A stretch of 64,000 nucleotides of DNA from Primula veris (GCA_963682055.1 OY821746.1:8095992-8159991), one strand, 5' to 3'; counted from the first letter of the stretch, positions 23,701 to 36,318 are shown. A program made the numbers and translations. Notes: generated by a model from the letters alone, not told the origin.

Positions 23701-25837
23701 AGATAATGAAAACAAAAGGCTTTTTTATCCCTAAAGGCCATTATCGTAATCATGAATACAATGGTACAACAATATTAAAATGTTACAAGATTCTAATATC
23801 AATTTTTTTTTGGGTGAGTTACCTTGAGAACAGCTCCGGGATTGACTTTGTTCAGGACATTGCAGAGAATAAGACCATTACGAAGAGCAAGGCAGAATTC
23901 TTCTTCTGATGGCTGCTTTGGCAGGACTTCCCAAGCGCCTCTGTCCATTTGTCGCAACCAATCCGCCGCCTGGTACCTCCTTGAAGCTGCATATATAATT
24001 TATATACACATTAATATAAACTAGAAAGCTATAAATTTGCTTTAAATGCAAACCATTTAAGAGAAAATAACCGAATAAATTAACTTCTTACCATGTGTTT
24101 TAGTCAGAATCACCCAATTAAAACATCTCCCATGACAAAATACATAATATATGGAGTCCAATCCCTACAAATTAAGTGGAGACTAAAAGGGGCTACATGT
24201 CCGTATTTGATTTAAAATTGAGTTTTTTTTTAATAAGATATTACAGCAGTTTAGCCATCCCGGTAAGAAGAAAGAAATTTCACACGATTGAAAAAAAAAG
24301 CGACATTTCACACATTTAATTTAGTTCCTCCCCTGCTAAAATCCTTGTTCCGATTCTCAAATAAACTTACCATCCCTTATTGTTAACAAACTACTACTTT
24401 CAATTCCTAAATATTTAAGTTTCTCCTTTCCCTGTTTTATTTATAAGTTTCAGCATTAGGCCCAAAGTTGTCGTCATGTGGTCTGGAAGTCACAGATTCG
24501 AGTCGTGGAAGCAGCCTCTTACAGAAATGCAAGAGAAGCTTCCGGTTTTCCCTTGCCCTTTATTTATAATTTTAAAGTAATTTTGAACTTTCAGGCGTGT
24601 AAAATATGGACCCAGGCTAGACCCACAGCAGAAAAAAGATGGGACCATGTAACTTGAGTTTTACAGGGAAGACCAGACCGACCAACTCCAATTTCTTCTA
24701 TTCTAATACTAGTACATTTAAAATTATATTCTCTTTTCAACTTTAACAAATCTTAAGTACTTATAAATCATCATCATATTCATCATTTCCCGCATAGCAC
24801 TCTCTCACTTTAGTCTCTCTTTTTTAACTTAAATCACGGAATGCCAGCCAAAAAACCAACTAATCCACTTTTAGATTTTTAAGAAGAAAGAAAAGGAAGA
24901 ACAGCATGACAAGCTAATAACAATACCAGTTATTACAAGCTAGCCACTGGTCAGAGTACAATATTTATTTCGAAAGTGAAATGGTACTGTTGTGACAGTT
25001 TATTTGAGTAGCAAGAAGTACTTAGAGACTCAATAATTTATAAATTACTCAAACTACTTAATTACTAGTTGTATCTTCCCTCAACTAAATCCCAACTTTT
25101 TGGATGATATGTAGATATGTAGGTAATATGGTTATGATTTTTTATTCATCTTTAAGTTTTTAACAATATTGCCATCTGTGTATTATTAACTTTAGTCTAA
25201 AAGGCTAAAAAGCTAGTTTCATCAGAAGTATTGTTATTTACAGAAATGACCCACTAGTTTAAACAAAAACTATGTTCGGCCCTATACTTCCAAATGATAC
25301 ACTAAAGGTCCCAAGTTTGAAAAGGTGACAAGTTGTTCTTAAAATAGGCAAAAGTTTCATTACAAATAATGAAAATTGTATAAATTAACCATGTGCGTGT
25401 AATTTCTAAAGTATCTGAATCTTCACACTACTACCAAATTAGTCACTTTTACACTAGTTGGGATCTTATTGCTTTTATTAAAACTACGATTACCAAATAG
25501 ACCTTTGGTAATATTTCTTGGCTTTTGGAATCATTTTATATTTATTCATTTCCATTTAAACAAATAAGATACTGTAGCAGTAAGTCTCGAAATTAATAAA
25601 CAAATAATTAATAGTTAGTAGTAACAGTAGATCAGGTGCAGTGTGATAAATATTAAATAAACCTGATTCTTCAGCTTTCCTATGAGCCAGTTCATGATCA
25701 TCAATAATCTCTTCAGCATATGAACCATCACCAAAACTAATTATATTATTATTGCTGTTATTAGAATTAAGTGATTTTAATCCTCTCAAGTTCTTGCTAA
25801 GTGGACTGAACGTCGGGTTGCCGTTTTCTTGAGGCAT
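17725..25837 (-). CDS. KIN-14 kinesin with calponin-homology domain (KCH type)
   Basis: Minus-end-type motor that can link microtubules to actin (family knowledge). Exons, upper to lower: 25663-25837, 23823-23986, 23443-23586, 22678-23040, 22418-22486, 22034-22264, 21639-21720, 21470-21610, 21208-21387, 20988-21094, 20580-20758, 20298-20462, 19777-20030, 19510-19673, 19181-19375, 17963-18561 and 17725-17869. They sum to 3357 bp, 1118 residues. Order: short N-terminus; CH domain from [14 protein letters not shown] to about residue 185; acidic linker and coiled coil; KIN-14 neck [16 protein letters not shown]; internal motor with P-loop GQTGSGKT, switch I NERSSRSH, switch II DLAGSER and [10 protein letters not shown]; then a basic Ser-rich tail ending [15 protein letters not shown]. 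The intron at 20463-20579 begins ATATCC and ends AC (see findings). A leader intron may end near 25845, since GTAACAG precedes the ATG. Confidence 0.94.
18920..19022. repeat. Short tandem duplication in a kinesin intron
   Basis: GTATATGAGACTAATTGATTAGT and the following CGTCTATAATT occur twice in direct order within about 100 bp, in the intron between exons 19181-19375 and 17963-18561. No other function is apparent. Confidence 0.7.
20463..20579 (-). other. U12-type AT-AC intron in the kinesin gene
   Basis: On the minus strand the intron starts ATATCCTTT, the U12 5' splice-site consensus. It contains CCTTAAC at 20472-20478, the U12 branch-site consensus, about 10 nt from the end, and it ends CAC|. 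No GT-AG pair here restores the frame. With AT-AC borders the protein reads [13 protein letters not shown], matching the kinesin family. Length is 117 bp. Confidence 0.9.
24455..24560 (+). mobile_element. tRNA-derived SINE remnant in kinesin intron 1
   Basis: The segment ATGTGGTCTGGAAGTCAC, GATTCGAGTCGTGGAAGC, AGCCTCTTACAGAAATGCAAG resembles the head of plant Au-type SINEs. It includes a pol III B-box-like GATTCGAGTC at 24495-24504. The downstream part of the SINE is missing, so it is a 5' fragment. Recognised from memory; not verified by search. Confidence 0.6.
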
Positions 25838-26420
25838 TTTCTCTCTGTTACAAAAAATAAAAATATATTACGTGATAGAAAATTGGAACCAGAAACTAAT
25901 TTAGCAGTAACTAGCAAAACTCTATTTTTCCCTAATTTATTTAAACTTCACTCTAAAGTCTAAACAATGTTACGAGTAAATAAATTTAAAAATTACGAGG
26001 TATAAACTAAAATTGCTCCATTAAAAAATTATATCTGTAAATGCCTTTGGGCAGATTCATGATGATTGATGAAATCCTATTTTACCAGATTCATGATTCT
26101 GGTAAAATAGGACATAGAGAGAGAAAATATATTATTTCAAGTTTTAGACAAATTCCTGTTTCTGTAGTAACAAATGATGAAAAAAAAGTATAAGAAATAA
26201 AATTCAAGAATTACCTTTAGGTAAAAGAATAAGAAAAAATTAACTGGCCACAGCCGGCAAGGAATAAAAACGTTGTTCTTGTAATTTACGCCATAATTTG
26301 AAAACAAGAAAGAAAGCAAAATGTTTATGGGATCGGATGAGATTATTAGGGGTGAAAAACAAGCTTCTCGTGTATTGTACTAATATATATATATATATAT
26401 ATGAATGTAAATATGATCAA
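25838..26420 (-). promoter_or_regulatory. Kinesin upstream region: possible leader intron, TA tract, hairpin
   Basis: Read on the minus strand, a (TA)n tract at 26380-26402 could provide the TATA function, with transcription starting near 26350. An acceptor-like TTTTTTGTAACAG ends near 25845, eight bases before the ATG, so a 5'UTR intron is plausible. A perfect 15-bp hairpin lies at 26075-26112. Transcript data would be needed to fix the start. Confidence 0.35.
26075..26112. repeat. Perfect 15-bp inverted repeat with 8-nt loop
   Basis: TCCTATTTTACCAGA at 26075-26089 pairs fully with TCTGGTAAAATAGGA at 26098-26112. It lies 240 bp upstream of the kinesin ATG, probably in the leader or leader intron. 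Confidence 0.9.
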
Positions 26421-28230
26421 GTTTCAAATAAATGTACACTGTAGTTTCATTAAATGTAGTTTGAGAGCAAATAAATATTTAGAGAGAGAATGGATAGAGG
26501 ACTGAAATACTTAAACGTTGTTTTGTAGTACTATTTGATTTTGCTTGAAGATTTCACGGATATTTAACGGTTTCTCTTCTCTGAATGTGGCATTATGATA
26601 AGGAATATTTTTTCTTATTTTCTTTTTTTTACATTTTTTTACATTGTTAATGTTGATAATTTAAATAATTAATAACACTTTATCTAGAGGTTACTCTTTG
26701 TGGCATCAGAGATGGAACTGTGCCAGTGAAAATGGAATGTCAGGGTCTCGGTCAGTTGAACACACCATCTTGCTCGTTGATATTACGGTCAATGATTACG
26801 GTCAATGATGTGTAATATTAACTAAAAAAAAGTTATTGCAATGGAATGAATAGTGTTGTTTTTATATAAAAACTTTTTAAGTTTAAAAACGAAATACAAT
26901 AATAAACTCTCAAGTTATAATAACGGTTTTAATGTTCGATAAATTATAACGTGACAACTAACACATTAATTACAACGACTATATTTATGATTATTATTTA
27001 ACTCATTCAAAGATAAGTTAGATACTTAATATCCGAATTGCTTAAATCGAAATAACCGACGAACTTTTAATTAATTAGTCAAATACATGGGTTCAAAATA
27101 TCTCTCACACGAGCTTAAAAATGCATTACAACTACAAAATTGACTTAACAATATTGGAAGATCGTTCTAAATTATATGATTACAATAATGCGAATGTTTA
27201 ACTGCACAACTATAGAATTCATAACTTGGCTTATATATATTTTGTATCGTTCATTTATATAAATGTAGAGCGTTTCAAGAAATTCAAACAAAAGAAATAT
27301 GATAAATAAGTTTGACATGTTTTATGTGTAGATTATTTATATACCATGTCATTACTTTACCAAACATATACTCTTTTATTTTTACTTGGAACTATTTTTG
27401 GATTTTAATTCCTTACAAAAGACACCTTCATAAATTAAATGAGCTAACGTAGCAAACGGCGTTAAGTTGTGGGGTCTGGTCTCATGAAACTTCTCCACGT
27501 GGCAAAAGCAGAATCGAAAAAGCTTATGGGGCCTAATGGAACGTTACAACGGGCGGTAAATTTTCTCAAAAAATAATGGCAGATTGGCAACTACCATATT
27601 GTTTGTGTTTATACTTTGACAAATAAAATAGGAGGGTCGTTATCGATTTAGTATTGAACTTTTTGACTATATATTAAAACTAAATCGAACTAACTCATTT
27701 TTAGTGTCACATTGTTGAACTCGAAAAATCGGTATAGTGAACTTTCAGTATGTCAAACTACGCGGTTGTTTCGTTTAGATTTGGTTTTATACAAAAGTTT
27801 AGAGTTTACAAGTGATGATGAAAAAATTATGTGTATTGCGAAAAAAAATTATAGTATAAAGTTTTATAGTAATTTAGAAGTGTACGTACATTTATTTTTA
27901 TTAATTATTGTTACCCTTAAAATATTAAACATAGAAAAGAAATATTACTTATTAAAATTATCTAGAAGACTAGAACAATAATAATATATTGAACTCATCG
28001 AACATATCTGAAAACAAACTGACTTGCAAATATCAGTTTGAACGCTATACCATAAAGAAATATCGTTTTACCAAAGTTTTAATACCGGCTTGGTCAGTTA
28101 GGCTCATAAACGGACAGTTGGTACAAATCGATCGATAATAAAATGCAACTCCTGACTCTCATATATAGAATAGTACTTGTAAGAGTGTCTAAGAGGTAAA
28201 AACCGAACCGAATAACAAGAAAATCGGGCA
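26421..28230. other. AT-rich intergenic DNA, no gene recognised
   Basis: Short ORFs here (for example 89 codons at 27712-27981) have no recognisable motif, low-complexity composition and no splice partners. A CCACGTGGC G-box core lies at about 27495-27503, but no gene is nearby to use it. Confidence 0.5.
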
Positions 28231-28235
28231 CGCCT

Positions 28236-28697
28236 CTGCAAGGACGGAACCAGAATAATTTTTTTCGGGAGACCGTGGTGTAAAAAATATGTTCAATAGA
28301 AAAAAATAGGGTCTAATATAAAAATAATAATTTTTTCTATGTTTAACATAACATAAAATAAATATGAATTCAAGACAAATGACATTGCACAATAAAATAA
28401 TTTTTTATGTAATCTTATTTGGAAAAATACAATGAGTATTTAGAAAATTTGATAATTTCAAAATAAAAAACAGAAAATTTTAGAAAAAAAAAATCTAACA
28501 TGAACTCCTAACATTTCACTACATTATGGTCTAATTTTACTATTACATCAGCAACTCTTTTGTTTAACTAGGAGTCGATCAATGTATATATCTCATAATT
28601 TTTTTAATTACATGTATAAAAAAATTAAAATTAAAAATTGTCGTCGGGGTGTTCACGTCCACCCCCAACTCCCAGCTCGCCTGACTCCGCCTCTGCC
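28236..28697. mobile_element. Non-autonomous DNA element with GCAxxGGCGGAxxCAG termini
   Basis: The left end GCAAGGACGGAACCAGAAT corresponds to the reversed right end GCAGAGGCGGAGTCAGGCGAG. The interior includes a GGTCTAATATAAAAAT block and a C-rich right side (CCACCCCCAACTCCC), a pattern common in this dispersed plant family. Related ends occur at 12362 and 50614. Confidence 0.55.
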
Positions 28698-28699
28698 AC

Positions 28700-29925
28700 A
28701 AATTATATTTGTGTACAACACCTGATACAATAGCCCGTATACTTGTATAATAGTTGAAGGCTTTAACAACATTTTTAACTACAAATGGCTAAATATATAT
28801 ATCAATAATCAAAGTTCACTTTCCAGTTTCCATATCCTTAACGTTCTTTTATTTTCTCTGATATCCCTTCAAAATAATGGCTATATTGTAAGCCATCAAA
28901 CTTTACCACTTTATTTCGTTTTGAGACATATTTACATATCTATGTTGGTAAATATCACCTAATTTACTGTGCTGCTAAACTATGAATTTATGGCATTAAA
29001 CTGCAGTAACCATAAACTTTCTCTTATCCAAGAACAAAACGTTGCCGATATGCATAATATACATCTAACGCGTGTTTAGAGTAATTTCATCCTTTGTTTT
29101 AACCCTGTTTAGTTGTTTAGACCTTTTATAAATTTCATTTGTTCAGTAAAAAATTGCATCCATTATGTGCCTTCAAAATTATGTTTTGGTATCTGACTTC
29201 TAAAGATTTGAGTTATAAATTACTATTGTGGCTGAAGAAAACTATAGATTTGTACCCAATATAGGAACCTCTGCCTCTTGTGATTGAATATCAATCATTT
29301 TATTTTAGTTGGTTACTGGGACATGTTACATTGCAGGCTCAGTTTGTAGGAGAGCCATATCCTATATACAGTTAGAAAAGTTGTAGCAGAATTCAGGCAG
29401 ACCAATGCCGATACTTGAAACGTTCAGAAATATTATTTTACCGATGATCAACTTGAGGTAAATTATGACCGACTTATGTTACGAATTTTCGTCTGCTTGG
29501 GTATAAAGGTGTGACTGGAAAATAGATAGGAGTGACAATAGTAAACTCACGATTCGGCGGTACACGTTTAACCTGAGATTTTTCTTTTATCCATTGCATA
29601 TCTTTAGACGAATTTGTGCTGAACATAGTGTCACATTTGGAATAAAAAGATTGTAATTGTAACGAAAACACACCCTTCGTGAATGTTCTTTTCTTTCCAT
29701 GACATGCTCATTTGTGCCCATCTTTTGTTTGATTGTTAAGCTCACTAAGTATTGATTAAATTAATCTTTCTTATTTATTTTTTTTGTGTATAACTTGCAG
29801 GTTATAGCTGATACATCCTATTCATCGTCACGATTAATAGGATGTCAGGAGTTTCAGAAACTTATTTTCTATTTAGAGCAATCATCAGGAGCAATTGTTA
29901 AAATTTTAGCTATTAATAATACTTT
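28700..29925. other. AT-rich intergenic DNA, no gene recognised
   Basis: No coding exons with family similarity on either strand. The ORF at 29474-29671 (-) is short and featureless. Confidence 0.5.
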
Positions 29926-29929
29926 TTCC

Positions 29930-31019
29930 GTTTCAAAATATTATGGCTATATATATCTACTTGCAACTTTGATTGAAAAATATTTTGTGTTTAAATTATT
30001 GAAATATAAAATTTTAAAATTTGTTCATATAGTTTAACATTTGAACTATAATATTACCTCTCTAAATTAATACTTGCTAAATTAATAAACTCTCTAAAAT
30101 CATAATTTTCTCCGGTCCCAATTTGGGCCAATGTAAAAAATCACCAATTTCGATAAATTAACAAGATAATAAATTTTTTGAAAATATTTATATAAATATT
30201 GGTTCGGACAAAATCATAAATTAATAATTTTTTAAAATGACAAACATAATTATTAGGACGACTTAGTTAATTGTGACTCTATACTGGTTTGATTTTTCTT
30301 AAAATTTAAATCTACTTGAATTTCATTCCTAATTTTTCTAATTGCATCCAAAAGATCTAATATATTCTTTTCGAGCTGCACCAAAAAAGAGTTATAGATG
30401 CGACACTGTAAATGTTTAATTTCGCATGACTAGCTAGTTTCATAGGTATTTGCTGAATTTCAAGTAGATTAAATTCAGTATATACATTTGTCAAGTTATG
30501 GACAACATATTCAAACATCATATTCAATTTCATATTTATTGTTATCAAATACAATATACATAATTTCTTCTAAGTTCTGACCTCTGAACATTTATCATTT
30601 TTGCCAGGATAACCCAACAACTCATTTGACATCTATTTTATTGCGATAGCCGAGACCATCAATAAAAAAATTTCAAATTCGTAAATATGTTTATAAATAG
30701 TGGTTTCTTTTATTAATTGAAACTTCATTGATCGGACGAATTTTCCAGTATCGAAAATAATTTGTTATTGTCGTTCGGTGAACATTAATCGTCAAATAAA
30801 TAAAACCTCTTTAAAATAATAATTATTAATTTATCGATTAATTAATAACTCTCTAAATTAATAAATTTCTACGGTCCCAGCATTATTAATTTTTAAATGT
30901 TTTACTGTATGTGATTAACATTTGAAAAATTCGATTTCGACAACTTAAATATAAGTTATCTGCCGGTCAAAGTTTCACGTAGATACATAAAACCTCAATA
31001 TTTTGGGACGGATGAAGTA
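29930..31019. mobile_element. Stowaway-type ends around a 1.09-kb block with internal insertion
   Basis: The left end ACTTTTTCCGTTTCAAAATATT is the inverse of the right end AATATTTTGGGACGGATGAAGT, both next to TA. Stowaway MITEs are normally 100-300 bp, so the 1090-bp spacing suggests an internal insertion. Two direct copies of a CTCTCTAAATTAATA...CGGTCCCA block, at about 30053-30125 and 30805-30885, probably belong to that inserted repeat. Confidence 0.6.
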
Positions 31020-31334
31020 TCAATCATCAGCATTCGCAAAGGGAAACTCTATGGAACAGTTAGTGATTTTGACTGTTATCAAAACCGTTGTCATCTTACC
31101 GTTTGATTAACTTAATTTTAAATATTTAAATATTGACCATCAGATCAACTTAAGTTTCATATTAGTTTAATTACACTGAATTACATCATTAAAATATGAA
31201 ATACCGTAATTAACCTCATAATTTAATTTGTATTTTAAAAATTCGGTAAATACAAAATGACCAAAAAGTCAATGAAACTGAAAATGTTACAAATAACACC
31301 GTAATCGAATCAATAGTATTGCAAACCAATCTAG

Positions 31335-32110
31335 TGTTCTTAACAAACCAATTCGTAAATTAAAACCAAATCAATTAAAACGAATCCAATTAATGAAATT
31401 GGGGATTTTAATACAAAATAAACAATTTATTCATTTAAAACAAAGACAAACAACTAAACTCAAACCAATTAATAAAATTGGGATTAGGGTTCTTAAAAAA
31501 ACAATTCGTAAATTAAACTCAAATCAATTAACGAAATTGAGGATTTGGATACAAAATAAACAACTTATTCGTTCAAAATAAACATAAACAACTAAACACA
31601 AACCAATTAATAAAATTGGCGATTACAGTTCTTAAAAAACCAATTCTTAAAGTAAACCAAAATCAATTAAACTCAGTCCAATTAACGAAATTGGGGATTT
31701 GGATACAAAATAAACAACTTATTCATTCAAAATAAACACAAACAACTAAACCCAAACCAATTAATAAAATTGGGGATTGGGGTTCTTAAAAAACCAATTC
31801 TTAAATTAAACTCAATCCAATTAACAAAATTGGGGATTTGGATACAAAATAAACACAAACAACTAAACCCAAACCAATTAATAAAATTGGGGATTAGGGT
31901 TCTTAAAAAACCAATTCTTAAATTAAACTCAAATCAATTAAACTTAATCCAATTAACAAAATTGGGGATTTTGATACAAAATAAACAACTTATTCGTTCA
32001 AAATAAACACAAACAACTAGACTCAAACCAATTAATAAAATTGGGGATTATGGTTCTTAAAAAAACTAATTCGTAAATTAAACCCAAATACTTATTGCAA
32101 TACCAATTAT
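31335..32110. repeat. Satellite-like tandem array, units of about 118-153 bp
   Basis: The anchor GGTTCTTAAAAAA(C)CAATTC(T/G)TAAATTAAA starts at about 31335, 31489, 31629, 31782, 31899 and 32052, giving spacings of about 154, 140, 153, 117 and 153 bp. Each unit also contains CCAATTAA(T/C)(A/G)AAATTGGGGATT twice, so it looks like an older dimer. Short open frames within units repeat a peptide with LKKPILKLN and IQNKQLIRSK, but none has a plausible gene context. Confidence 0.85.
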
Positions 32111-32119
32111 ATTGAACAA

Positions 32120-32950
32120 CTTATTCGTTCAAATTAAACACAAATTGGTACTGAATATCAATATTTTTGTAGTTTTCGTTTAGTTGTTTTGAATGTGTTA
32201 GAACTTTGCAACTTAACACACTCATTGTTATTAATTTTCTGTGTGTTTTTCTACGTACCGTGTGTTTCTACTTGCCTACTATTTCTTAATCGACAACGTG
32301 TTTCCTCTACCATATTATTATGTATTTGGTTATGTGTACGTTCATCCGTAATTTTTTTAGTTAAATAAGTATATTAACAAAAGAAAAGATGGGAAAACAA
32401 CGATTACAAACTCTATACTATAAGCTAACTCCAACGATTACAAACTCTAGACTTACAAAACTAACTTGAAACCGACTTGAAAAATAAACTAACAGCAGCA
32501 AAACAAACACCTAAAATTTAACTAACTTTTCCTACATTGGGCTTATATTATTCCTTGTCAATTGGAAGAAATAGTTAATCGCACATAAAGATTAAATATG
32601 TAAACAACTTTTATTTTTCCATTTGATGTATCTTGACCAAAAAAATATAATGGAATGAACAAGACTGAGTACATGTTTTAATAATAATGATTTATAGACC
32701 AAGCACGTGCAGAATATATTTCACCTAACAAATAAATGTTATACTTACTTAAATATAACTAATATATGAAATAAAAAGGGTTGTAGCATATATGATAGAG
32801 TGATCACATTTCATTTCAGAGGTTGTTAGTTCATTCCACTCTTGATTTTAGGTTTAATTGATTTGACCTTGATCTCTATGAATTGTAATTAGTTAATTGT
32901 TTGGGGTTTACTTAAATAATTACTAGACGGTTTTAACCTAAATTAATTCA
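32120..32950. other. AT-rich intergenic DNA, no gene recognised
   Basis: Nothing with coding or RNA-gene character was seen. An internal TTACAAACTCTA..CT block is repeated near 32405 and 32438. Confidence 0.45.
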
Positions 32951-32959
32951 ATATTTTTT

Positions 32960-33440
32960 GTTACTTAATTGCACGGCATGCACGGACGAATTCGATTTAT
33001 GGGTTATACTTCTAAGTTTTTAGGTTTGGTACGTATGTTTAGATCGGGTATCACCCCGATGGTGATTTTTGGACCGTGTCGAGTAGAACTTTGAAGAGTT
33101 TTCCAAGTTTTTTATTTATCTGCGCGTCTTGCTCTGCTGCCTCTGCTACCACTCGGTGTTTCGAATGATTGGACAAATCTCACGACAATATTACACACTG
33201 TTTTAGATGACTGACGAGATGGGTTCTATTTTTACTTACGATTTATTCTGGTTTATTGTGTTTACTTTGATTTTGGTGAGATGATTTAGGTGAATTTTAG
33301 AGTCGCAGGCTAGCATGCCTATGTATTTTCGGTTATTTTTACGCTTCTGAAATTTGCTCAAGAGTTAGTGATCTTTGTATTAACTTGTTATTTTAATCAA
33401 TGATAAGTCTGGTTACCTTAAAAAAAGCAAAAAAAAAGAT
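32960..33440 (+). mobile_element. 3' end of a LINE (non-LTR retrotransposon), 5'-truncated
   Basis: This segment is less AT-rich than its surroundings. It contains TTTGCTCAAGAGTTAGTGATC and TTTGTATTAACTTG, then TTTTAATCAATGATAAG and an imperfect A tail (AAAAAAAGCAAAAAAAAAG) ending at 33439. That arrangement is typical of plant LINE 3' ends. No reverse-transcriptase frame remains. The left limit is a guess from composition. Confidence 0.45.
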
Positions 33441-36318
33441 AGTAACAAGAATCGTGTGGCTTGATGTAAGTAAAATTAAATTGTCCGCATACTTGCTTCA
33501 ACTCATCTGATCCTTGATAATTATCTATTCCATGCAACATATAGACATTCAAATAAAAGAGAAAAATAGAATCTTAGCTATTAGATTCAAGGCATACATA
33601 CATAATAGACGCACAGGAAGAATATTTTTTTGTGAAAATTTATCGTGTTGGGTCTCTGTATGTATTACTAAACTATATTCAACAAACCATTTCTGGTCGA
33701 TAAAGATATATTTAAATTGAGTTGTTAAAATTACTTAATTTGTTGTCGTATTGGATTATACCAAAATATTTGAGTATTAAAGAAATATAATTATCTTTCC
33801 AAATTATGTGTGATTTACTTTTAAGAAGATATTAACTTATGAAAAGATTGCTAAATAAAATCTTTTCTTATTCTATCTTATACGAATGATTAGTTATTAA
33901 TTTGATGAGTATAAGTTTTAATCATTAGGAGATATATTGTTCCATATATAAATTTATCAAAAAGATGGTCTCGTGTGAATCTTTTTGAATAAATATATTA
34001 TATACTAACTTATACTAACAGATTTGATTAGATTTGTTTGTGCTATAATTATGTGTAAAGAACTTATCTTAGAGAGAATACACGTGAGCTAAAAAATACG
34101 AGATTAATAATGACGGGATGTTATTGTTTATAAGTGATAGCTATTTAGTAATAGCAATGTAGTGATAGGCAGAAAACTTTAAAATACATTTTTATTCTGA
34201 GTTATATCCATCTTTAAAGTTCGGTTAGAACCATGGTTGCAACTGCAGTTATAACCACAGTTCTAACTGAACAGCATAACAGCAAACAGAACAGCGAAGT
34301 CGGAATTTCAAATGTATATTTAGAAAGAAGACTAAGTAAAATTAATATGAAACTGATTAAATTAACTCAAGAGTATTCACGTAAAAAAACATTTCAGCCA
34401 CATTACTATTTAATATATATGATGCTCACGTTAGAGCATTTCTTTAGGTGAAGCACGAGCGAAGATAGAGAACACGAGTAAAGAATTATAGGAGCTGCCC
34501 AATCATTATTTTTGACAAATATTTTTTAAACATCAATGTAATTTTATTTTTTTTACATCTTATATACATTCTGAAAGTGGATGGTGGCCGTCAGTATGAA
34601 TTTTAAATTAACTTCATGGACCCACTTATTGATACGTGTGAATGATTATCTGCGGTTCAAATTTATTCAACTTTTATCGATTTTTAATGCATTTGTAATT
34701 TATTTATTTTAAATTAAATTTATTTTTTTAAAATGTTTGTTTAAAAAAACATATAAAATTTAACTTTTTATATTTTATTTTGATGTTTATTAATATTAAT
34801 AACTTATAAATTATCAAACAAACTATTAAACATAAAGAAAAATATAAAAAAAATCAAATTTTATGTAATTTATTAAAAAATAATTTACAAATAAAATTAC
34901 AGGTTGATTTACAAAAAATAATTACAAATACATATTAACTATAACCATACCAAAGTAAATTTGTTCCCATCATTTAGGATATCAAATTAACTCTATAGTT
35001 TTGACTTGCCGTACATTTCATCAAATTTGAAATATGATTAAATATGAGTACCGTACTCACTTTAGCTAGTCAGCTGGGCCATGTCTGATTCAGTGCATAT
35101 GTGGAGCCTCAATCTGCCGTTCTTACAGTACTATTGGAGTAATTTTCAATTAAAACAAGTGCCATTAATTTTATAGTCTTTTACTAGTATTTATTTATTT
35201 TTGTAGGAAGGATAGAAGAACTATTGGAGTAATTTTTATTTAATTAAACAAAAAACTTAAGGAGTTGTGAATAACCAAAAAAATGGTTTATTTCTTTGTG
35301 CTCTCTCTCTTTGTCGTTATTAACAGATTTGGCAAGTAGGTTGAATATACAAAATGTTTCAACCATATGAGATGAATTAGTATTAATTAGTACATCAACT
35401 CTGAAAGTATAACAAAAGCATAAATCATTTTATTTGCATCTTTTATGTTCAAAAGTAGCATCATGTAGATCATACATGAAAACCTTGTTTTTTATTTTTT
35501 TTTATTTTGCCTTGCACATCAATAATTATTTTTTTAATTATTGGTATTATCACTCAAAATATGAAAACGAATTAAGTGGTAAGAAAGCAAATAATTACGA
35601 AACATTATTTTTTTTTTAATAAATCAATCCATATATTATGCACTTTTTACTGTGCATCCGTATAGTGATCGTTTACGGCAAAATATATAAATATAACGGT
35701 TTCACTCATCAATGTGACAGTAACTAATGTAGTTTGAATATTAAATTATTGTACATACTTATTTTAAATGATTTTTTACTACTCGTCTTTAACTTGCAAT
35801 GTATATACTGTAATGTTAAAAATATAACGTCATAATTCACTTTGATCAATTAGTAATTACGATGCTTTTTTCTAGTCAGCGTCTCAATTACCAAAGCAAA
35901 CCTACCTGTTTAAGTAAAAGTAACGTTTATGCTTCATCAATACGATCCAAAAAATAATAAAACGTCTGTCCGATTGCGTTTTATAACAAATAAATATTAT
36001 AAACGATCTCCTCACTAAAAACACGTGAACTTGTTTGGATTTTACTCAACTCACAACAACAACACATTGTATTTACTTTTTATTCGTATTGCATATTTAA
36101 GCAATGTAAACTGTGCAAGTAGTTAAGACCAAATACACCGCTCATGATCAGGGTTCAATTTATCTTTTACCTCCACGGTAATTTTTTTATTGTAAATTAA
36201 GAAAAACATCTTCTTGCATATTTACCTCGTGTAACAGTAAATTAACTAAGGGTAAAAAGGTAAAATGATATTTACAGATCTTGGTACGCGGTCCTTCTCT
36301 CATAAACTGTTACTTGCC
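33441..36318. other. AT-rich intergenic DNA upstream of the uridine kinase-like gene
   Basis: No gene recognised. It contains the 54-nt palindrome at 34219-34272, a short duplicated block ACTATTGGAGTAATTTT (35132 and 35221), and AT-rich, partly self-complementary sequence around 34690-34930. Confidence 0.5.
34219..34272. repeat. 54-nt near-perfect palindrome centred on CTGCAG
   Basis: GTTCGGTTAGAACCATGGTT on the left is matched by AACCACAGTTCTAACTGAAC on the right around AACTGCAGTT. Mismatches are transitions that leave G-T pairs in a folded strand. There is essentially no loop. Confidence 0.85.

Noticed and set aside
24485..24560. A tRNA gene suggested by the B-box-like GATTCGAGTC
   Set aside because: No acceptor stem, anticodon arm or A box can be folded; it fits a SINE head instead.
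27712..27981. 89-codon ORF in the intergenic region
   Set aside because: AT-rich, no family motif, no splice signals or promoter that fit; expected by chance in such DNA.
31393..32006. ORFs across the satellite array as a repeat-protein gene
   Set aside because: Frames are broken between units, start codons fall in different unit positions, and unit lengths are not all multiples of three.
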